Positions 18,371 through 27,272 of a stretch of 64,000 nucleotides of DNA are shown here, one piece after another. How positions within the stretch are numbered: position 1 is the first letter of the stretch; every line of letters starts with the position of its first letter. Made by a program: the position numbers and the translations under genes. The DNA is from Comamonas fluminis (GTDB lineage: Bacteria > Pseudomonadota > Gammaproteobacteria > Burkholderiales > Burkholderiaceae_C), in assembly GCF_019186805.1 (NCBI RefSeq), contig NZ_CP066783.1, positions 248,001-312,000 on the forward strand, read 5' to 3'. The notes below the pieces were generated by a model that saw nothing but the letters and a program-made list of their open reading frames with translations, did no database searches and was not told the DNA's origin.

Positions 18371-18408
18371 ATCGCGACAGCTCCCGAAAGGGGGCTGTCG
18401 CGATTTTG
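18371..18408 (+). terminator. Long hairpin with T tract between fusA and tuf (terminator or attenuator)
   Basis: ATCGCGACAGCTCCC pairs with GGGGGCTGTCGCGAT around a GAAA loop, followed by TTT. It lies just after the predicted tuf transcription start, so it may end fusA transcripts and also form a 5' stem-loop on the tuf mRNA. Confidence 0.75.
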
Positions 18409-18509
18409 CCGGTCTGCGATCCCATGCCGTCCTGTCCCTGTGCGGGGCGATCCAGCAATGAGGTGCAGACCTTAAACATCACACAGGTTTTTGCTCTTTC
18501 GGAGAAATC

Positions 18510-19700
18510 ATGGCAAAAGAAAAATTCGAGCGCACCAAGCCCCACGTGAACGTGGGCACCATCGGTCACGTTGACCACGGCAAGACCACCCTGACTGCTG
18601 CTATCGCTACTGTGCTGTCCAAGCACTTCGGCGGCGAAGCCAAGGACTACTCGCAGATCGACAACGCGCCTGAAGAAAAGGCCCGTGGTATCACGATCAA
18701 CACTTCGCACGTTGAGTACGAAACCGCTGCTCGTCACTATGCTCACGTTGACTGCCCCGGTCACGCTGACTATGTGAAGAACATGATTACCGGTGCTGCT
18801 CAGATGGACGGCGCTATCCTGGTTTGCTCCGCTGCTGACGGCCCCATGCCCCAGACTCGCGAGCACATCCTGCTGTCCCGCCAGGTGGGCGTTCCTTACA
18901 TCATCGTCTTCCTGAACAAGGCTGACATGGTGGACGACGAAGAACTGCTGGAACTGGTCGAAATGGAAGTGCGCGAGCTGCTGTCCAAGTACGACTTCCC
19001 CGGCGACGACACCCCTATCATCCGCGGCTCCGCTAAGCTGGCCCTGGAAGGTGACCAGTCCGACAAGGGCGAGCCTGCTATCCTGAAGCTGGCCGAAGCT
19101 CTGGACACATACATCCCCACTCCCGAGCGTGCTGTTGACGGCGCCTTCGTGATGCCTGTGGAAGACGTGTTCTCCATCTCCGGTCGTGGTACCGTGGTGA
19201 CTGGCCGTATCGAGCGCGGCATCATCAAGGTCGGCGAAGAAATCGAAATCGTCGGTATCAAGGACACCGTCAAGACTACCGTCACTGGCGTGGAAATGTT
19301 CCGCAAGCTGCTGGACCAAGGTCAAGCTGGCGACAACGTGGGTCTGCTGCTGCGCGGCACCAAGCGTGAAGACGTGGAACGTGGCCAAGTGCTGTGCAAG
19401 CCCGGTTCGATCAAGCCCCACACTCACTTCACCGCTGAAGTGTATGTGCTGTCCAAGGACGAAGGCGGCCGCCACACTCCTTTCTTCAACAACTACCGCC
19501 CTCAGTTCTACTTCCGTACAACTGACGTGACCGGCTCCATCGAACTGCCAGAAGGCAAGGAAATGGTGATGCCTGGTGATAACGTGTCGATCACTGTGAA
19601 GCTGATCGCTCCTATCGCTATGGAAGAAGGTCTGCGCTTCGCTATCCGCGAAGGTGGTCGTACTGTTGGTGCCGGTGTGGTTGCCAAGATCATTGCCTAA
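18510..19700 (+). CDS. tuf: Elongation factor Tu
   Basis: The product has 396 residues, full length. The GTPase motifs are GHVDHGKT (residues 19-26), DCPGHADY and NKADMVDD. Domains II and III follow with the [10 protein letters not shown] segment. EF-Tu delivers aminoacyl-tRNA to the ribosome. A second copy is common in this group but is not in this window. The 180-nt spacer to fusA carries a promoter and a strong hairpin. Confidence 0.99.
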   Translation: MAKEKFERTKPHVNVGTIGHVDHGKTTLTAAIATVLSKHFGGEAKDYSQIDNAPEEKARGITINTSHVEYETAARHYAHVDCPGHADYVKNMITGAAQMDGAILVCSAADGPMPQTREHILLSRQVGVPYIIVFLNKADMVDDEELLELVEMEVRELLSKYDFPGDDTPIIRGSAKLALEGDQSDKGEPAILKLAEALDTYIPTPERAVDGAFVMPVEDVFSISGRGTVVTGRIERGIIKVGEEIEIVGIKDTVKTTVTGVEMFRKLLDQGQAGDNVGLLLRGTKREDVERGQVLCKPGSIKPHTHFTAEVYVLSKDEGGRHTPFFNNYRPQFYFRTTDVTGSIELPEGKEMVMPGDNVSITVKLIAPIAMEEGLRFAIREGGRTVGAGVVAKIIA

Positions 19701-19725
19701 TTCTTAGAAAAGCTAGGAATTAACA

Positions 19726-20037
19726 ATGTCTAAGCAAAAAATCCGTATCCGCCTGAAGGCATTTGACTACAAGCTGATCGACCAGTCTGCAGCCGAAATC
19801 GTGGACACCGCCAAGCGCACCGGCGCGATTGTCAAGGGTCCCGTGCCCCTGCCAACACGCATGAAGCGTTTCGACATTCTGCGTTCGCCTCACGTCAACA
19901 AGACCAGCCGTGACCAGTTCGAAATCCGTACGCACCAGCGTCTGATGGACATCGTTGATCCGACTGACAAGACAGTTGACGCTCTGATGAAGCTGGACCT
20001 GCCCGCAGGTGTGGACGTCGAAATCAAACTGCAATAA
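19726..20037 (+). CDS. rpsJ: 30S ribosomal protein S10
   Basis: The product has 103 residues with the S10 pattern ([17 protein letters not shown], then [19 protein letters not shown]). S10 is part of the 30S head and also works as NusE in antitermination. It follows tuf by 25 nt, as in other betaproteobacteria where the str and S10 operons are joined. Confidence 0.99.
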   Translation: MSKQKIRIRLKAFDYKLIDQSAAEIVDTAKRTGAIVKGPVPLPTRMKRFDILRSPHVNKTSRDQFEIRTHQRLMDIVDPTDKTVDALMKLDLPAGVDVEIKLQ

Positions 20038-20050
20038 GAGTTTTGGAAGT

Positions 20051-20077
20051 CCTCTGAGGTGATCCTCGGAGGCTTTT
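20051..20077 (+). terminator. Terminator-like hairpin after rpsJ
   Basis: CCTCTGAGG (20051-20059) pairs with CCTCGGAGG (20064-20072) with one wobble pair and loop TGAT, followed by CTTTT. It could attenuate read-through into the rplC part of the operon. Confidence 0.6.
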
Positions 20078-20087
20078 GAGGGTCTTT

Positions 20088-20129
20088 GTTTAACGCGGAC
20101 TTGCTTGCAAAAGCAGTTCGCGTTAAACT
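20088..20129 (+). promoter_or_regulatory. Long inverted repeat with promoter-like boxes upstream of rplC
   Basis: GTTTAACGCGGACTTGCTT folds onto AAGCAGTTCGCGTTAAAC around a GCAA tetraloop (10 bp perfect at the base, one mismatch and one bulge). The same stretch holds TTGCTT (20101-20106), a 17-nt spacer and TAAACT (20124-20129). It may be an RNA control element, a promoter with an operator, or both. Confidence 0.55.
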
Positions 20130-20248
20130 TTAGGGCTTCGCCTTTGATGCGAAGTTTTATTAACCTTCTTTTGTGCGGCAAGCCTTAGGGCTAGGCAGCA
20201 ACGCTGGGCCAATTGCAGTTTCAGCGGCAAAAGTATTGGAGCAAACAA

Positions 20249-20923
20249 ATGAGTCTGAGCAACTCCCTGGGGTTGCTGGGTCGCAAGGTGGGCATGATGC
20301 GTCTGTTCACTGATGATGGGGACGCAGTGCCTGTCACAGTGGTGGATGTTTCTAACAACCGCGTTACCCAGGTCAAAACCCAAGAGAACGATGGCTACGT
20401 GGCCCTGCAGGTCACTTTCGGTGCACGCAAGGCTTCTCGCGTGACCAAGCCAGCAGCTGGCCACCTCGCTAAGGCAGGTGTTGAAGCCGGTGAAGTGACC
20501 CGTGAATTCCGCGTGACCGATGAAACCGCTGGCAAGTATGCCGCTGGTGCTGTTCTGCCTGTGGCCGAACTGTTCAGCGTTGGCCAGAAGGTGGACGTGC
20601 AAGGCACTTCCATCGGTAAGGGCTACGCCGGCACGATCAAGCGTCACAACTTCTCGTCGCAGCGCGCATCGCACGGTAACAGCCGTTCGCACAATGTCCC
20701 CGGCTCGATCGGTATGGCACAAGACCCAGGTCGCGTGTTCCCCGGTAAGCGTATGACCGGCCACATGGGCGACGAAACCGTCACTACTCAAAATCTCGAC
20801 GTGGTTCGTATCGACGAAGCACGCCAACTGCTGTTGATCAAGGGTGCTATTCCTGGCGCCAAGGGTGGCTTCGTTTCCGTGCGCCCCGCGATCAAGGCTA
20901 AAGCTTCCAAAGGAGCGAACTAA
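20249..20923 (+). CDS. rplC: 50S ribosomal protein L3
   Basis: The product has 224 residues. It opens [19 protein letters not shown] and carries the tip loop with [20 protein letters not shown], including the Gln that PrmB methylates in E. coli. L3 is an early assembly protein near the peptidyl transferase centre. The ATG at 20249 follows TTGGAG. Its stop overlaps the rplD start (TAATG). The 211-nt gap to rpsJ is filled by hairpins. Confidence 0.98.
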   Translation: MSLSNSLGLLGRKVGMMRLFTDDGDAVPVTVVDVSNNRVTQVKTQENDGYVALQVTFGARKASRVTKPAAGHLAKAGVEAGEVTREFRVTDETAGKYAAGAVLPVAELFSVGQKVDVQGTSIGKGYAGTIKRHNFSSQRASHGNSRSHNVPGSIGMAQDPGRVFPGKRMTGHMGDETVTTQNLDVVRIDEARQLLLIKGAIPGAKGGFVSVRPAIKAKASKGAN

Positions 20924-21549
20924 TGCAGCTCGAACTCCTGAATGAACAAGGCCAGGCAGCTTCCAAGGTGGAAGCTCCCGAGACTGTGTTCGGTCGTGAA
21001 TTCAACGAAGATCTGGTCCACCAGCTGGTGACTGCCTACCGTGCCAACGCACGTCAAGGCACTCGCGCCCAGAAGGACCGTGAACAAGTGCGTCACACCA
21101 CTGCCAAGCCTTTCAAGCAAAAGGGTACTGGTCGTGCACGTGCTGGTATGTCCTCCTCGCCTCTGTGGCGTGGCGGCGGTCGCATCTTCCCGAATCTGCC
21201 TGAAGAAAACTTCGCGCAGAAGATCAACAAGAAGATGTACCGCGCTGGTATGGCTTCCATCCTGTCTCAGCTGGCCCGCGAAGGCCGTCTGGCAGTTGTG
21301 GAATCCCTGAAGCTGGATACCCCCAAGACCAAGGTTTTGGCCGACAAGTTCAAGGCTATGAATGTGGCTTCGACGTCGGTTCTGGTGATCGCCGATGAAA
21401 TCGACGAAAACCTGTACCTGGCTTCCCGCAATCTGAAGAACGTGTTCGTGGTTGAGCCGCGCTATGCAGACCCCGTGTCTCTGGTGCACTACAAGAAAGT
21501 GCTCGTCACCAAGGGTGCGATCGACAAACTCAAGGAGATGTTCGCATGA
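20923..21549 (+). CDS. rplD: 50S ribosomal protein L4
   Basis: The product has 208 residues. The exit-tunnel loop is recognisable in [21 protein letters not shown]4 helps build the 50S tunnel; in E. coli it also represses its own S10 operon through the leader, but that leader is not conserved in sequence here. The start overlaps the rplC stop by one base, and the end overlaps rplW by four. Confidence 0.98.
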   Translation: MQLELLNEQGQAASKVEAPETVFGREFNEDLVHQLVTAYRANARQGTRAQKDREQVRHTTAKPFKQKGTGRARAGMSSSPLWRGGGRIFPNLPEENFAQKINKKMYRAGMASILSQLAREGRLAVVESLKLDTPKTKVLADKFKAMNVASTSVLVIADEIDENLYLASRNLKNVFVVEPRYADPVSLVHYKKVLVTKGAIDKLKEMFA

Positions 21550-21860
21550 GCACTACCAAGTTTGACGAAGGTCGTCTGATGCAAGTGCTGGTCGCTCCCA
21601 TCGTGTCCGAAAAGGCCACTCTGGTTGCTGAAAAGTCCAATGCTGTGACATTCAAGGTGCTGCAGAACGCTACCAAGCCCGAAATCAAGGCCGCTGTGGA
21701 ATTGATGTTCAAGGTTGAAGTGGCTGGCGTTTCCGTGGTGAACACCAAGGGCAAAACCAAGCGTTTCGGCAAGACCGTTGGCCGTCGCGACAATGTTCGC
21801 AAGGCATACGTGATGCTCAAGCCTGGTCAAGAGCTGAACCTGTCTGGGGAGGCTGCGTAA
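21546..21860 (+). CDS. rplW: 50S ribosomal protein L23
   Basis: The product has 104 residues with the L23 core [19 protein letters not shown] and [14 protein letters not shown]23 sits at the tunnel exit and docks trigger factor and SRP. ATGA overlap with rplD indicates coupled translation. Confidence 0.98.
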   Translation: MSTTKFDEGRLMQVLVAPIVSEKATLVAEKSNAVTFKVLQNATKPEIKAAVELMFKVEVAGVSVVNTKGKTKRFGKTVGRRDNVRKAYVMLKPGQELNLSGEAA

Positions 21861-21862
21861 TC

Positions 21863-22687
21863 ATGGCTGTTATCAAGCTCAAACCTACGACCCCCGGCCA
21901 GCGTGGCGCGGTTAAGGTCACACGTGACCACCTGCACAAGGGTGAAGGTTTCGCCCCCCTGCTGGAAGCACAATTCCAGAAGGCCGGTCGTAACAACAAC
22001 GGTCACATCACAACTCGCCACAAGGGCGGTGGTCACAAGCACCACTACCGTGTGGTGGACTTCAAGCGCAACAAGGACGGTATCCCCGCCAAGGTTGAGC
22101 GCATTGAATACGACCCTAACCGTACTGCTCACATCGCTCTGGTGTGCTACGCAGACGGCGAACGTCGCTACGTCATTGCTCCTCGCAACCTGGAAGTGGG
22201 CGCGACCATCATCAGTGGTGCTGAAGCTCCTATCCGCGTTGGCAACACCCTGCCTATCCGCAACATCCCCGTGGGCTCGACCATCCACTGCATCGAACTG
22301 AAGATCGGTGCTGGTGCTCAGATCGCTCGCTCGGCTGGTACCTCTGCCACTCTGCTGGCTCGCGAAGGCATCTACGCTCAGGTGCGTATGCGTTCGGGCG
22401 AAGTCCGCAAGGTGCACATTGAGTGCCGTGCCACTATCGGTGAAGTCGCCAACGAAGAACACAGCCTGCGCCGTCTGGGCAAGGCAGGTGTGAAGCGTTG
22501 GATGGGTATTCGTCCTACCGTTCGCGGTACGGTCATGAACCCTGTCGACCACCCGCACGGTGGTGGTGAAGGCAAGACCGGTGAAGGTCGTCACCCAGTT
22601 GACCCATGGGGCAATCTGACGAAGGGCTACCGCACCCGTAACAACAAGCGCACACAGACGATGATCGTGTCGCGTCGTAAAAAGTAA
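21863..22687 (+). CDS. rplB: 50S ribosomal protein L2
   Basis: The product has 274 residues. The conserved C-terminal region [15 protein letters not shown] contains the His that is important near the peptidyl transferase centre. L2 links the two subunits and is essential for 23S folding. The gene begins 2 nt after rplW. Confidence 0.99.
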   Translation: MAVIKLKPTTPGQRGAVKVTRDHLHKGEGFAPLLEAQFQKAGRNNNGHITTRHKGGGHKHHYRVVDFKRNKDGIPAKVERIEYDPNRTAHIALVCYADGERRYVIAPRNLEVGATIISGAEAPIRVGNTLPIRNIPVGSTIHCIELKIGAGAQIARSAGTSATLLAREGIYAQVRMRSGEVRKVHIECRATIGEVANEEHSLRRLGKAGVKRWMGIRPTVRGTVMNPVDHPHGGGEGKTGEGRHPVDPWGNLTKGYRTRNNKRTQTMIVSRRKK

Positions 22688-22697
22688 GGGGTAGCAA

Positions 22698-22973
22698 ATG
22701 ACTCGTTCTCTTAAAAAGGGTCCGTTTGTTGACCATCACTTGCTGGCTAAGGTCGAAAAGGCCATCGCCACCAAGGACAAGAAGCCAGTGAAGACCTGGT
22801 CGCGTCGCTCCATGGTTCTGCCCGAGTTCATCGGTCTGACCATTGCCGTGCACAACGGCAAGCAACACGTGCCGGTTTATGTGACTGACCAGATGGTTGG
22901 CCACAAGCTGGGTGAATTCGCGCTGACTCGTACCTTCAAGGGTCACCCCGCGGACAAGAAAGCCAAGAAGTAA
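22698..22973 (+). CDS. rpsS: 30S ribosomal protein S19
   Basis: The product has 91 residues, beginning [16 protein letters not shown], with the family segment [21 protein letters not shown]19 pairs with S13 in the 30S head. Its spacing of 10 nt from rplB and 10 nt to rplV is normal for the operon. Confidence 0.99.
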   Translation: MTRSLKKGPFVDHHLLAKVEKAIATKDKKPVKTWSRRSMVLPEFIGLTIAVHNGKQHVPVYVTDQMVGHKLGEFALTRTFKGHPADKKAKK

Positions 22974-22983
22974 GGAATAGAAC

Positions 22984-23316
22984 ATGTCTGAAACACGTGC
23001 TGTTCTCCGTGGCGTCCGCTTGTCTGTTGACAAGGGTCGCCTGGTCGCGGATCTGATTCGCGGCAAGAAGGTGGATCAAGCTCTGAACATCCTGACTTTC
23101 ACACAGAAAAAAGCTGCTGTGATCGTGAAGAAGGTTCTGGAATCCGCTATCGCCAACGCCGAGCACAATGACGGCGCCGACATCGACGAATTGAAGGTCA
23201 AGACCATCTTCGTTGAGCAAGGCACCACGCTCAAGCGTTTTACCGCTCGCGCCAAGGGCCGCGGCAACCGCATCAGCAAGCCTACCTGCCACATCTACGT
23301 GACAGTCGGTAACTGA
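22984..23316 (+). CDS. rplV: 50S ribosomal protein L22
   Basis: The product has 110 residues. The tunnel hairpin region reads [21 protein letters not shown]22 and L4 form the tunnel constriction where macrolides act; no obvious loop deletion is visible. Opening [20 protein letters not shown] is typical. Confidence 0.98.
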   Translation: MSETRAVLRGVRLSVDKGRLVADLIRGKKVDQALNILTFTQKKAAVIVKKVLESAIANAEHNDGADIDELKVKTIFVEQGTTLKRFTARAKGRGNRISKPTCHIYVTVGN

Positions 23317-23332
23317 GGCCTTAAGGAAGAAT

Positions 23333-24199
23333 ATGGGACAGAAAATCCATCCTACCGGCTTCCGTCTGGCGGTCAGCCGTAACTGGGCAAGCCGCTGGTA
23401 CGCAAGCAACCGTGACTTCGCCGGCATGCTGGCTGAAGACATCAAGGTTCGCGAGTACCTGAAGGCCAAGCTGAAGAATGCCGCCGTGGCTCGCGTTCTG
23501 ATCGAGCGTCCTGCCAAGAACGCCCGCATCACCATTTTCTCGGCTCGTCCAGGTGTGGTGATCGGCAAGAAGGGTGAAGACATCGAGAACCTGAAGAAGG
23601 AACTCGCTACTCGCCTGGGCGTGCCTGTCGCAGTGAACATCGAAGAAGTGCGCAAGCCTGAAATCGATGCCAAGCTGATCGCTGACTCCATCTGCCAGCA
23701 GCTGGAAAAGCGCATCATGTTCCGTCGCGCCATGAAGCGTGCGATGCAGAACGCCATGCGTCTGGGTGCTCAAGGCATCAAGATCATGTCGTCCGGTCGT
23801 CTGAACGGCATCGAAATCGCTCGTACCGAGTGGTATCGCGAAGGCCGCGTGCCTCTGCACACTCTGCGTGCTGACATCGACTATGGCTTCTCCGAAGCCA
23901 AGACGACATACGGCATCATCGGCGTGAAGGTCTGGGTCTACAAGGGTGATACCTTGGGCCGTAACGATCTGCCCGCCGTGGAAACGCCCCGTCCTGAAGA
24001 CGAGCGTCGTCCTCGTGGTCCCCGTCGCGACGGTCGTCGTGATGGCGATCGCGCAGGCCGCGGTGGTCGTCGTCCCGCTGGTACCAACGCCGCTCCTGCC
24101 GATGGCAGCGACAAGCCTGCTGGCGCTGGTGCTGATTCCGTTAAGCGCGTTCGCAAGACTGACGCGCCCGCTGCTGCAGCGGACGGTAAAGGAGAATAA
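23333..24199 (+). CDS. rpsC: 30S ribosomal protein S3 with long C-terminal tail
   Basis: The product has 288 residues, about 55 more than E. coli S3. Residues 1-210 are a normal S3 with the KH domain ([17 protein letters not shown]) and the mRNA-entry region. Residues from about 212 form an added tail that is first Arg/Gly rich ([17 protein letters not shown]) and then Ala rich. S3 guards the mRNA entry tunnel, so the basic tail may touch mRNA or other surfaces. Extended S3 tails occur in related bacteria. Confidence 0.98.
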   Translation: MGQKIHPTGFRLAVSRNWASRWYASNRDFAGMLAEDIKVREYLKAKLKNAAVARVLIERPAKNARITIFSARPGVVIGKKGEDIENLKKELATRLGVPVAVNIEEVRKPEIDAKLIADSICQQLEKRIMFRRAMKRAMQNAMRLGAQGIKIMSSGRLNGIEIARTEWYREGRVPLHTLRADIDYGFSEAKTTYGIIGVKVWVYKGDTLGRNDLPAVETPRPEDERRPRGPRRDGRRDGDRAGRGGRRPAGTNAAPADGSDKPAGAGADSVKRVRKTDAPAAAADGKGE

Positions 24200-24201
24200 A
24201 G

Positions 24202-24618
24202 ATGCTGCAACCTGCTCGCCGCAAATACCGCAAGGAGCAAAAGGGTCGCAACACCGGTATTGCAACGCGTGGTAACTCCGTTGCTTTCGGTGACTTCGGC
24301 CTGAAGTCCACTGACCGCGGCCGTCTGACGGCCCGCCAGATCGAAGCTGCACGTCGTGCAATTTCCCGTCACGTCAAGCGTGGTGGTCGTATCTGGATCC
24401 GCGTGTTCCCGGACAAGCCAATCTCTACCAAGCCCGCCGAAGTGCGTATGGGTAACGGTAAGGGCAACCCCGAGTACTACGTGGCCGAGATCCAGCCCGG
24501 TAAGGTGATCTACGAAATCGTAGGCGTGCCTGAAGAGCTGGCCCGTGAAGCGTTCCGCCTGGCTGCTGCAAAGCTGCCTCTGCGCACGACCTTCGTGTCC
24601 CGTCACATTGGTGCTTAA
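24202..24618 (+). CDS. rplP: 50S ribosomal protein L16
   Basis: The product has 138 residues with the L16 opening [17 protein letters not shown] and [21 protein letters not shown]16 binds near the A site and the 5S rRNA. The gene follows rpsC by 2 nt. Confidence 0.99.
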   Translation: MLQPARRKYRKEQKGRNTGIATRGNSVAFGDFGLKSTDRGRLTARQIEAARRAISRHVKRGGRIWIRVFPDKPISTKPAEVRMGNGKGNPEYYVAEIQPGKVIYEIVGVPEELAREAFRLAAAKLPLRTTFVSRHIGA

Positions 24619-24628
24619 GGAGATCAAC

Positions 24629-24826
24629 ATGACGAAATCTGCTGAACTCCGCCAAAAAGACGTGGCTGGTCTGGAAGCTGAAGTGAAGTCCCTGCAAAAG
24701 GCTCACTTTGGTCTGCGCATGCAAAAGGCCACGCAACAACTGGGCAACACTGCGACCATCAAGGCTACACGCCGCGACATCGCTCGTGCCAAGACCATCC
24801 TTGCTGAAAAGCAAGCCGCCAAGTAA
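24629..24826 (+). CDS. rpmC: 50S ribosomal protein L29
   Basis: The product has 65 residues, two long helices as expected for L29 ([20 protein letters not shown] and [14 protein letters not shown]). The ATG at 24629 follows AAGGAG at 24617, which decides the start against an open upstream frame. L29 lies at the tunnel exit beside L23. Confidence 0.97.
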   Translation: MTKSAELRQKDVAGLEAEVKSLQKAHFGLRMQKATQQLGNTATIKATRRDIARAKTILAEKQAAK

Positions 24827-24835
24827 GGAGCCGAC

Positions 24836-25105
24836 ATGACGGAAGCTAAAACATCCCTCAAGCGCACCTTGGTTGGCAAGGTCGTGAGCGACAAGCGTGC
24901 CAAGACTGTGACCGTTCTGGTTGAACGCCGCGTCAAGCACCCCATCTACGACAAGATCATGATCAAGTCGAGCAAGTACCACGCTCACGACGAGCAAGGT
25001 GAGTACAAGCTGGGCGACGTGGTTGAAATCACCGAGAGCCGTCCTCTCTCCAAGACCAAGAACTGGGTTGCTACCCGCTTGGTGCAAAAGGCTGCTCTGG
25101 TGTAA
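24836..25105 (+). CDS. rpsQ: 30S ribosomal protein S17
   Basis: The product has 89 residues with the S17 OB-fold core [20 protein letters not shown] and the conserved [13 protein letters not shown]. It is the last gene of the cluster here: a strong terminator follows at 25141, and rplN and the other spc genes are absent from the window. Confidence 0.99.
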   Translation: MTEAKTSLKRTLVGKVVSDKRAKTVTVLVERRVKHPIYDKIMIKSSKYHAHDEQGEYKLGDVVEITESRPLSKTKNWVATRLVQKAALV

Positions 25106-25140
25106 GCCTAACTGGCTTTCCCGGCTGCAATGCCTCTAAA

Positions 25141-25172
25141 AACGACCCACAATGCGTGGGTCGTTTTTTTTA
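25141..25172 (+). terminator. Strong Rho-independent terminator of the str/S10 operon
   Basis: AACGACCCAC (25141-25150) pairs perfectly with GTGGGTCGTT (25156-25165), followed by an 8-nt T run. It ends the ribosomal cluster 35 nt after rpsQ. Confidence 0.93.
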
Positions 25173-25223
25173 TTTGGGCTGTCAATTCCGGTGGTCCATG
25201 CTGACGCAACCAAGGAGAAATTT

Positions 25224-25730
25224 ATGATCAAAGTTGGAGATACATTGCCTGCAGTCGCACTGACCGAGTTCGTGGAAGTGGAAGGCAATGGCTGCAGCAT
25301 TGGCCCCAACCCCGTGAAGCTGCCAGAAGCCCTGGCCGGCAAGACCGTGGCTCTGTTTGCCGTGCCCGGCGCATTCACGCCCACTTGCTCTGAGCAGCAT
25401 CTGCCTGGCTATGTAGCCAAGGCTGAAGAACTCAAGGCTGCTGGCGTTGACGAAATCTGGTGCCTGGCTGTGAATGACGCCTTTGTGATGGGCGCCTGGG
25501 GCCGAGATCAGAAAGTTGGCGGCAAGGTGCGCATGATCGCTGACGGTGATGCTGCATTTGCCAAGGCTGTGGGCCTGACGCTGGATCTGAACGGCAAGGG
25601 TCTGGGCCTGCGCGCTAACCGCTTCTCCATGCTGGTCAAGGACGGCAAGGTTGCCACCCTGAACGTGGAAGGCCCTGGCAAGTTCGAAGTCAGCGGCGCT
25701 GACACCATGCTGGCCCAAGCCAAAGCCTGA
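25224..25730 (+). CDS. Peroxiredoxin, Prx5/AhpC-TSA type
   Basis: The product has 168 residues. The peroxidatic motif PGAFTPTCS (P48, T52, C55) is that of Prx5 peroxiredoxins, which reduce H2O2 and organic peroxides using glutathione or glutaredoxin/thioredoxin. Other cysteines at 24 and in DEIWCLAV could serve as resolving residues, but this is not certain. The ATG at 25224 follows AAGGAGAAATTT, which decides the start. It has no clear operon partner; the next gene starts 13 nt downstream and could be read through. Confidence 0.93.
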   Translation: MIKVGDTLPAVALTEFVEVEGNGCSIGPNPVKLPEALAGKTVALFAVPGAFTPTCSEQHLPGYVAKAEELKAAGVDEIWCLAVNDAFVMGAWGRDQKVGGKVRMIADGDAAFAKAVGLTLDLNGKGLGLRANRFSMLVKDGKVATLNVEGPGKFEVSGADTMLAQAKA

Positions 25731-25743
25731 CGGGCGACTGCCT

Positions 25744-26610
25744 ATGCTGGAGATATCGGCACTGAAGGGCATGCATCCAGTCGTGATGACGCCCAGTCAT
25801 GATGGCAAATATTTTCACAACTATGTGATTTCACTGCTGAATTTCTCCAGCGCCGCACGAGAGTGCGGAATGCCGCTGGACGTTTTTCTGCACCGCGGTG
25901 AAAGCCTGATCACTCGGGCGCGAAACAATTGCGTGGCTGATTTCCTGGCCAATCCTAACTGGACGCATTTGTTCTGGATCGACTCTGATATCGGATATTC
26001 GCCGCAGGCTGCATTGCGTCTGCTCTTGAGTGACTATGACATTGCTGCCGGTGTCTATCCGCTCAAGACCGAACGCTGGCCTGGCGATGAAGCTCAGGTG
26101 AAGAGCATGACGCCCGAGCAGATCCTCACACGTTATGCGCGCTACACAGTCAATGCGGATGCCTCGGAAGAAACCGGCGACATCAACATGGAAGTGCTGC
26201 CTGATGGCTTTATGCGCATGACTGAGGCGCCCACGGGCTTCATGGTCATCAAGCGTCATGTGTTCGAGCGCATGATGAAGCACTATCCTGAGCTTCAGTA
26301 CATGCCTGACAGCGTGGGCGTTGAGGACAAGGGCCTGCACTACCGCTTCTTCGATGTGATGGTGGACCCCAAGACCCGGCGCTATCTTTCGGAGGATTAC
26401 GGCTTCTGTCGCCTCTGGAGCGGGATGGGTGAGTCGATGTATATCGACTGCAACTCCAACCTCAGCCACCAGGGCTCAAAGCTCTACCGCGGTGATTTCG
26501 CAGACAGCCTGACCCATGCGCTGTCCTATGCTGTCAATGGCACAGAAGGTTCGCTCATGAGGCTTTCGGGGCTGGAGTATCTGCGCTCCAACGATTTGCC
26601 CTCGGGTTGA
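25744..26610 (+). CDS. Putative glycosyltransferase-like protein with DSD motif
   Basis: The product has 288 residues. An early stretch RGESLITRARNNCVADFL and the acidic motif HLFWIDSDIGYS (D80-S81-D82) resemble the nucleotide-sugar binding region of GT-A glycosyltransferases of the Anp1/GT2-like kind. A second conserved part holds APTGFMVIKRHVFERM and EDYGFCRLW. No membrane segment or signal peptide is visible, so it should be cytoplasmic. It lies 13 nt after the peroxiredoxin gene without obvious functional link. The enzyme class is inferred from pattern only. Confidence 0.6.
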   Translation: MLEISALKGMHPVVMTPSHDGKYFHNYVISLLNFSSAARECGMPLDVFLHRGESLITRARNNCVADFLANPNWTHLFWIDSDIGYSPQAALRLLLSDYDIAAGVYPLKTERWPGDEAQVKSMTPEQILTRYARYTVNADASEETGDINMEVLPDGFMRMTEAPTGFMVIKRHVFERMMKHYPELQYMPDSVGVEDKGLHYRFFDVMVDPKTRRYLSEDYGFCRLWSGMGESMYIDCNSNLSHQGSKLYRGDFADSLTHALSYAVNGTEGSLMRLSGLEYLRSNDLPSG

Positions 26611-26630
26611 TCGAAAGCGCTCTATTCACG

Positions 26631-26657
26631 AACACCCGGTCTTTGGCCGGGTGTTTT
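26631..26657. terminator. Terminator between convergent genes
   Basis: AACACCCGG pairs with CCGGGTGTT around TCTTTGG, with T on the right end and A on the left, so it can serve the plus-strand gene and, more weakly, the convergent acetyltransferase gene. Confidence 0.85.
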
Positions 26658-26666
26658 TCATGGTGC

Positions 26667-27155
26667 CTAGAAAAGATCTACCTTGAGGTAGTGCGCACCC
26701 GGCAAGGGGTTGTGATAGTAAGGCTCGATGGACTCGAAGCCCAGGTCCACATAAAGCGCGCGGGCGGCTTCCATGTCATCAAGAGTGTCGAGCAGCACAT
26801 GGTCGTAGCCCGCCTGGCGAGCACTATCCAGTATGGACTCGACGAGATGACGACCCAGACCAAAGCCGCGAAATGCCTTGCGCACAAACAGGCGCTTCAT
26901 TTCGGCAGCATTGGGGTAGTCGCAATCATCGAGCGGGCGCAGAGCGCAGCAGCCCGCCAGTGCTCCATCCACATGGGCCAGCAGGATCTGGCCACGAGGT
27001 GCAGCATATTCGCCGGGGAGGTCGGCGATTTCGGATTCGAACCCTTGAAATTCCAGGTCTATGTTCAGGCTGTCTGCGTACTCCTGGAAGATCTGGCGCA
27101 CTGCGTCCATATCGTTGGGAGTCGGAGCCAGCAAGTCCACGGCAGGCTTGTCCAC
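26667..27155 (-). CDS. GNAT-family N-acetyltransferase
   Basis: The product has about 162 residues from a GTG at 27155. The acetyl-CoA binding motif A is clear as KRLFVRKAFRGFGLGRHLVE, preceded by a beta strand with GCCALRPL and followed by LDTLDDMEAARALYVDLGF. The substrate is unknown. The start is uncertain: the frame stays open to a TTG at 27203, but neither codon has a good ribosome-binding site. It is convergent with the glycosyltransferase-like gene. Confidence 0.83.
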   Translation of the reverse strand: MDKPAVDLLAPTPNDMDAVRQIFQEYADSLNIDLEFQGFESEIADLPGEYAAPRGQILLAHVDGALAGCCALRPLDDCDYPNAAEMKRLFVRKAFRGFGLGRHLVESILDSARQAGYDHVLLDTLDDMEAARALYVDLGFESIEPYYHNPLPGAHYLKVDLF

Positions 27156-27272
27156 GGCAGCTAGGCGATGATGAAAGAAGAGCCAGTGTAGCGGCAAGCG
27201 CAAATCAGGGTTAAAGCAGCTGCCCTGGGCACCTGGTGTGCGGATGCCGAAGTCCGGCGCAAAAGCTCTTTG

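Noticed and set aside
16056..19475. Open frame of 1139 codons on the minus strand across fusA and tuf
   Set aside because: It is antisense to two highly conserved genes with strong codon bias, which leaves the complementary frame free of stops. Its product has no family resemblance and no start signals.
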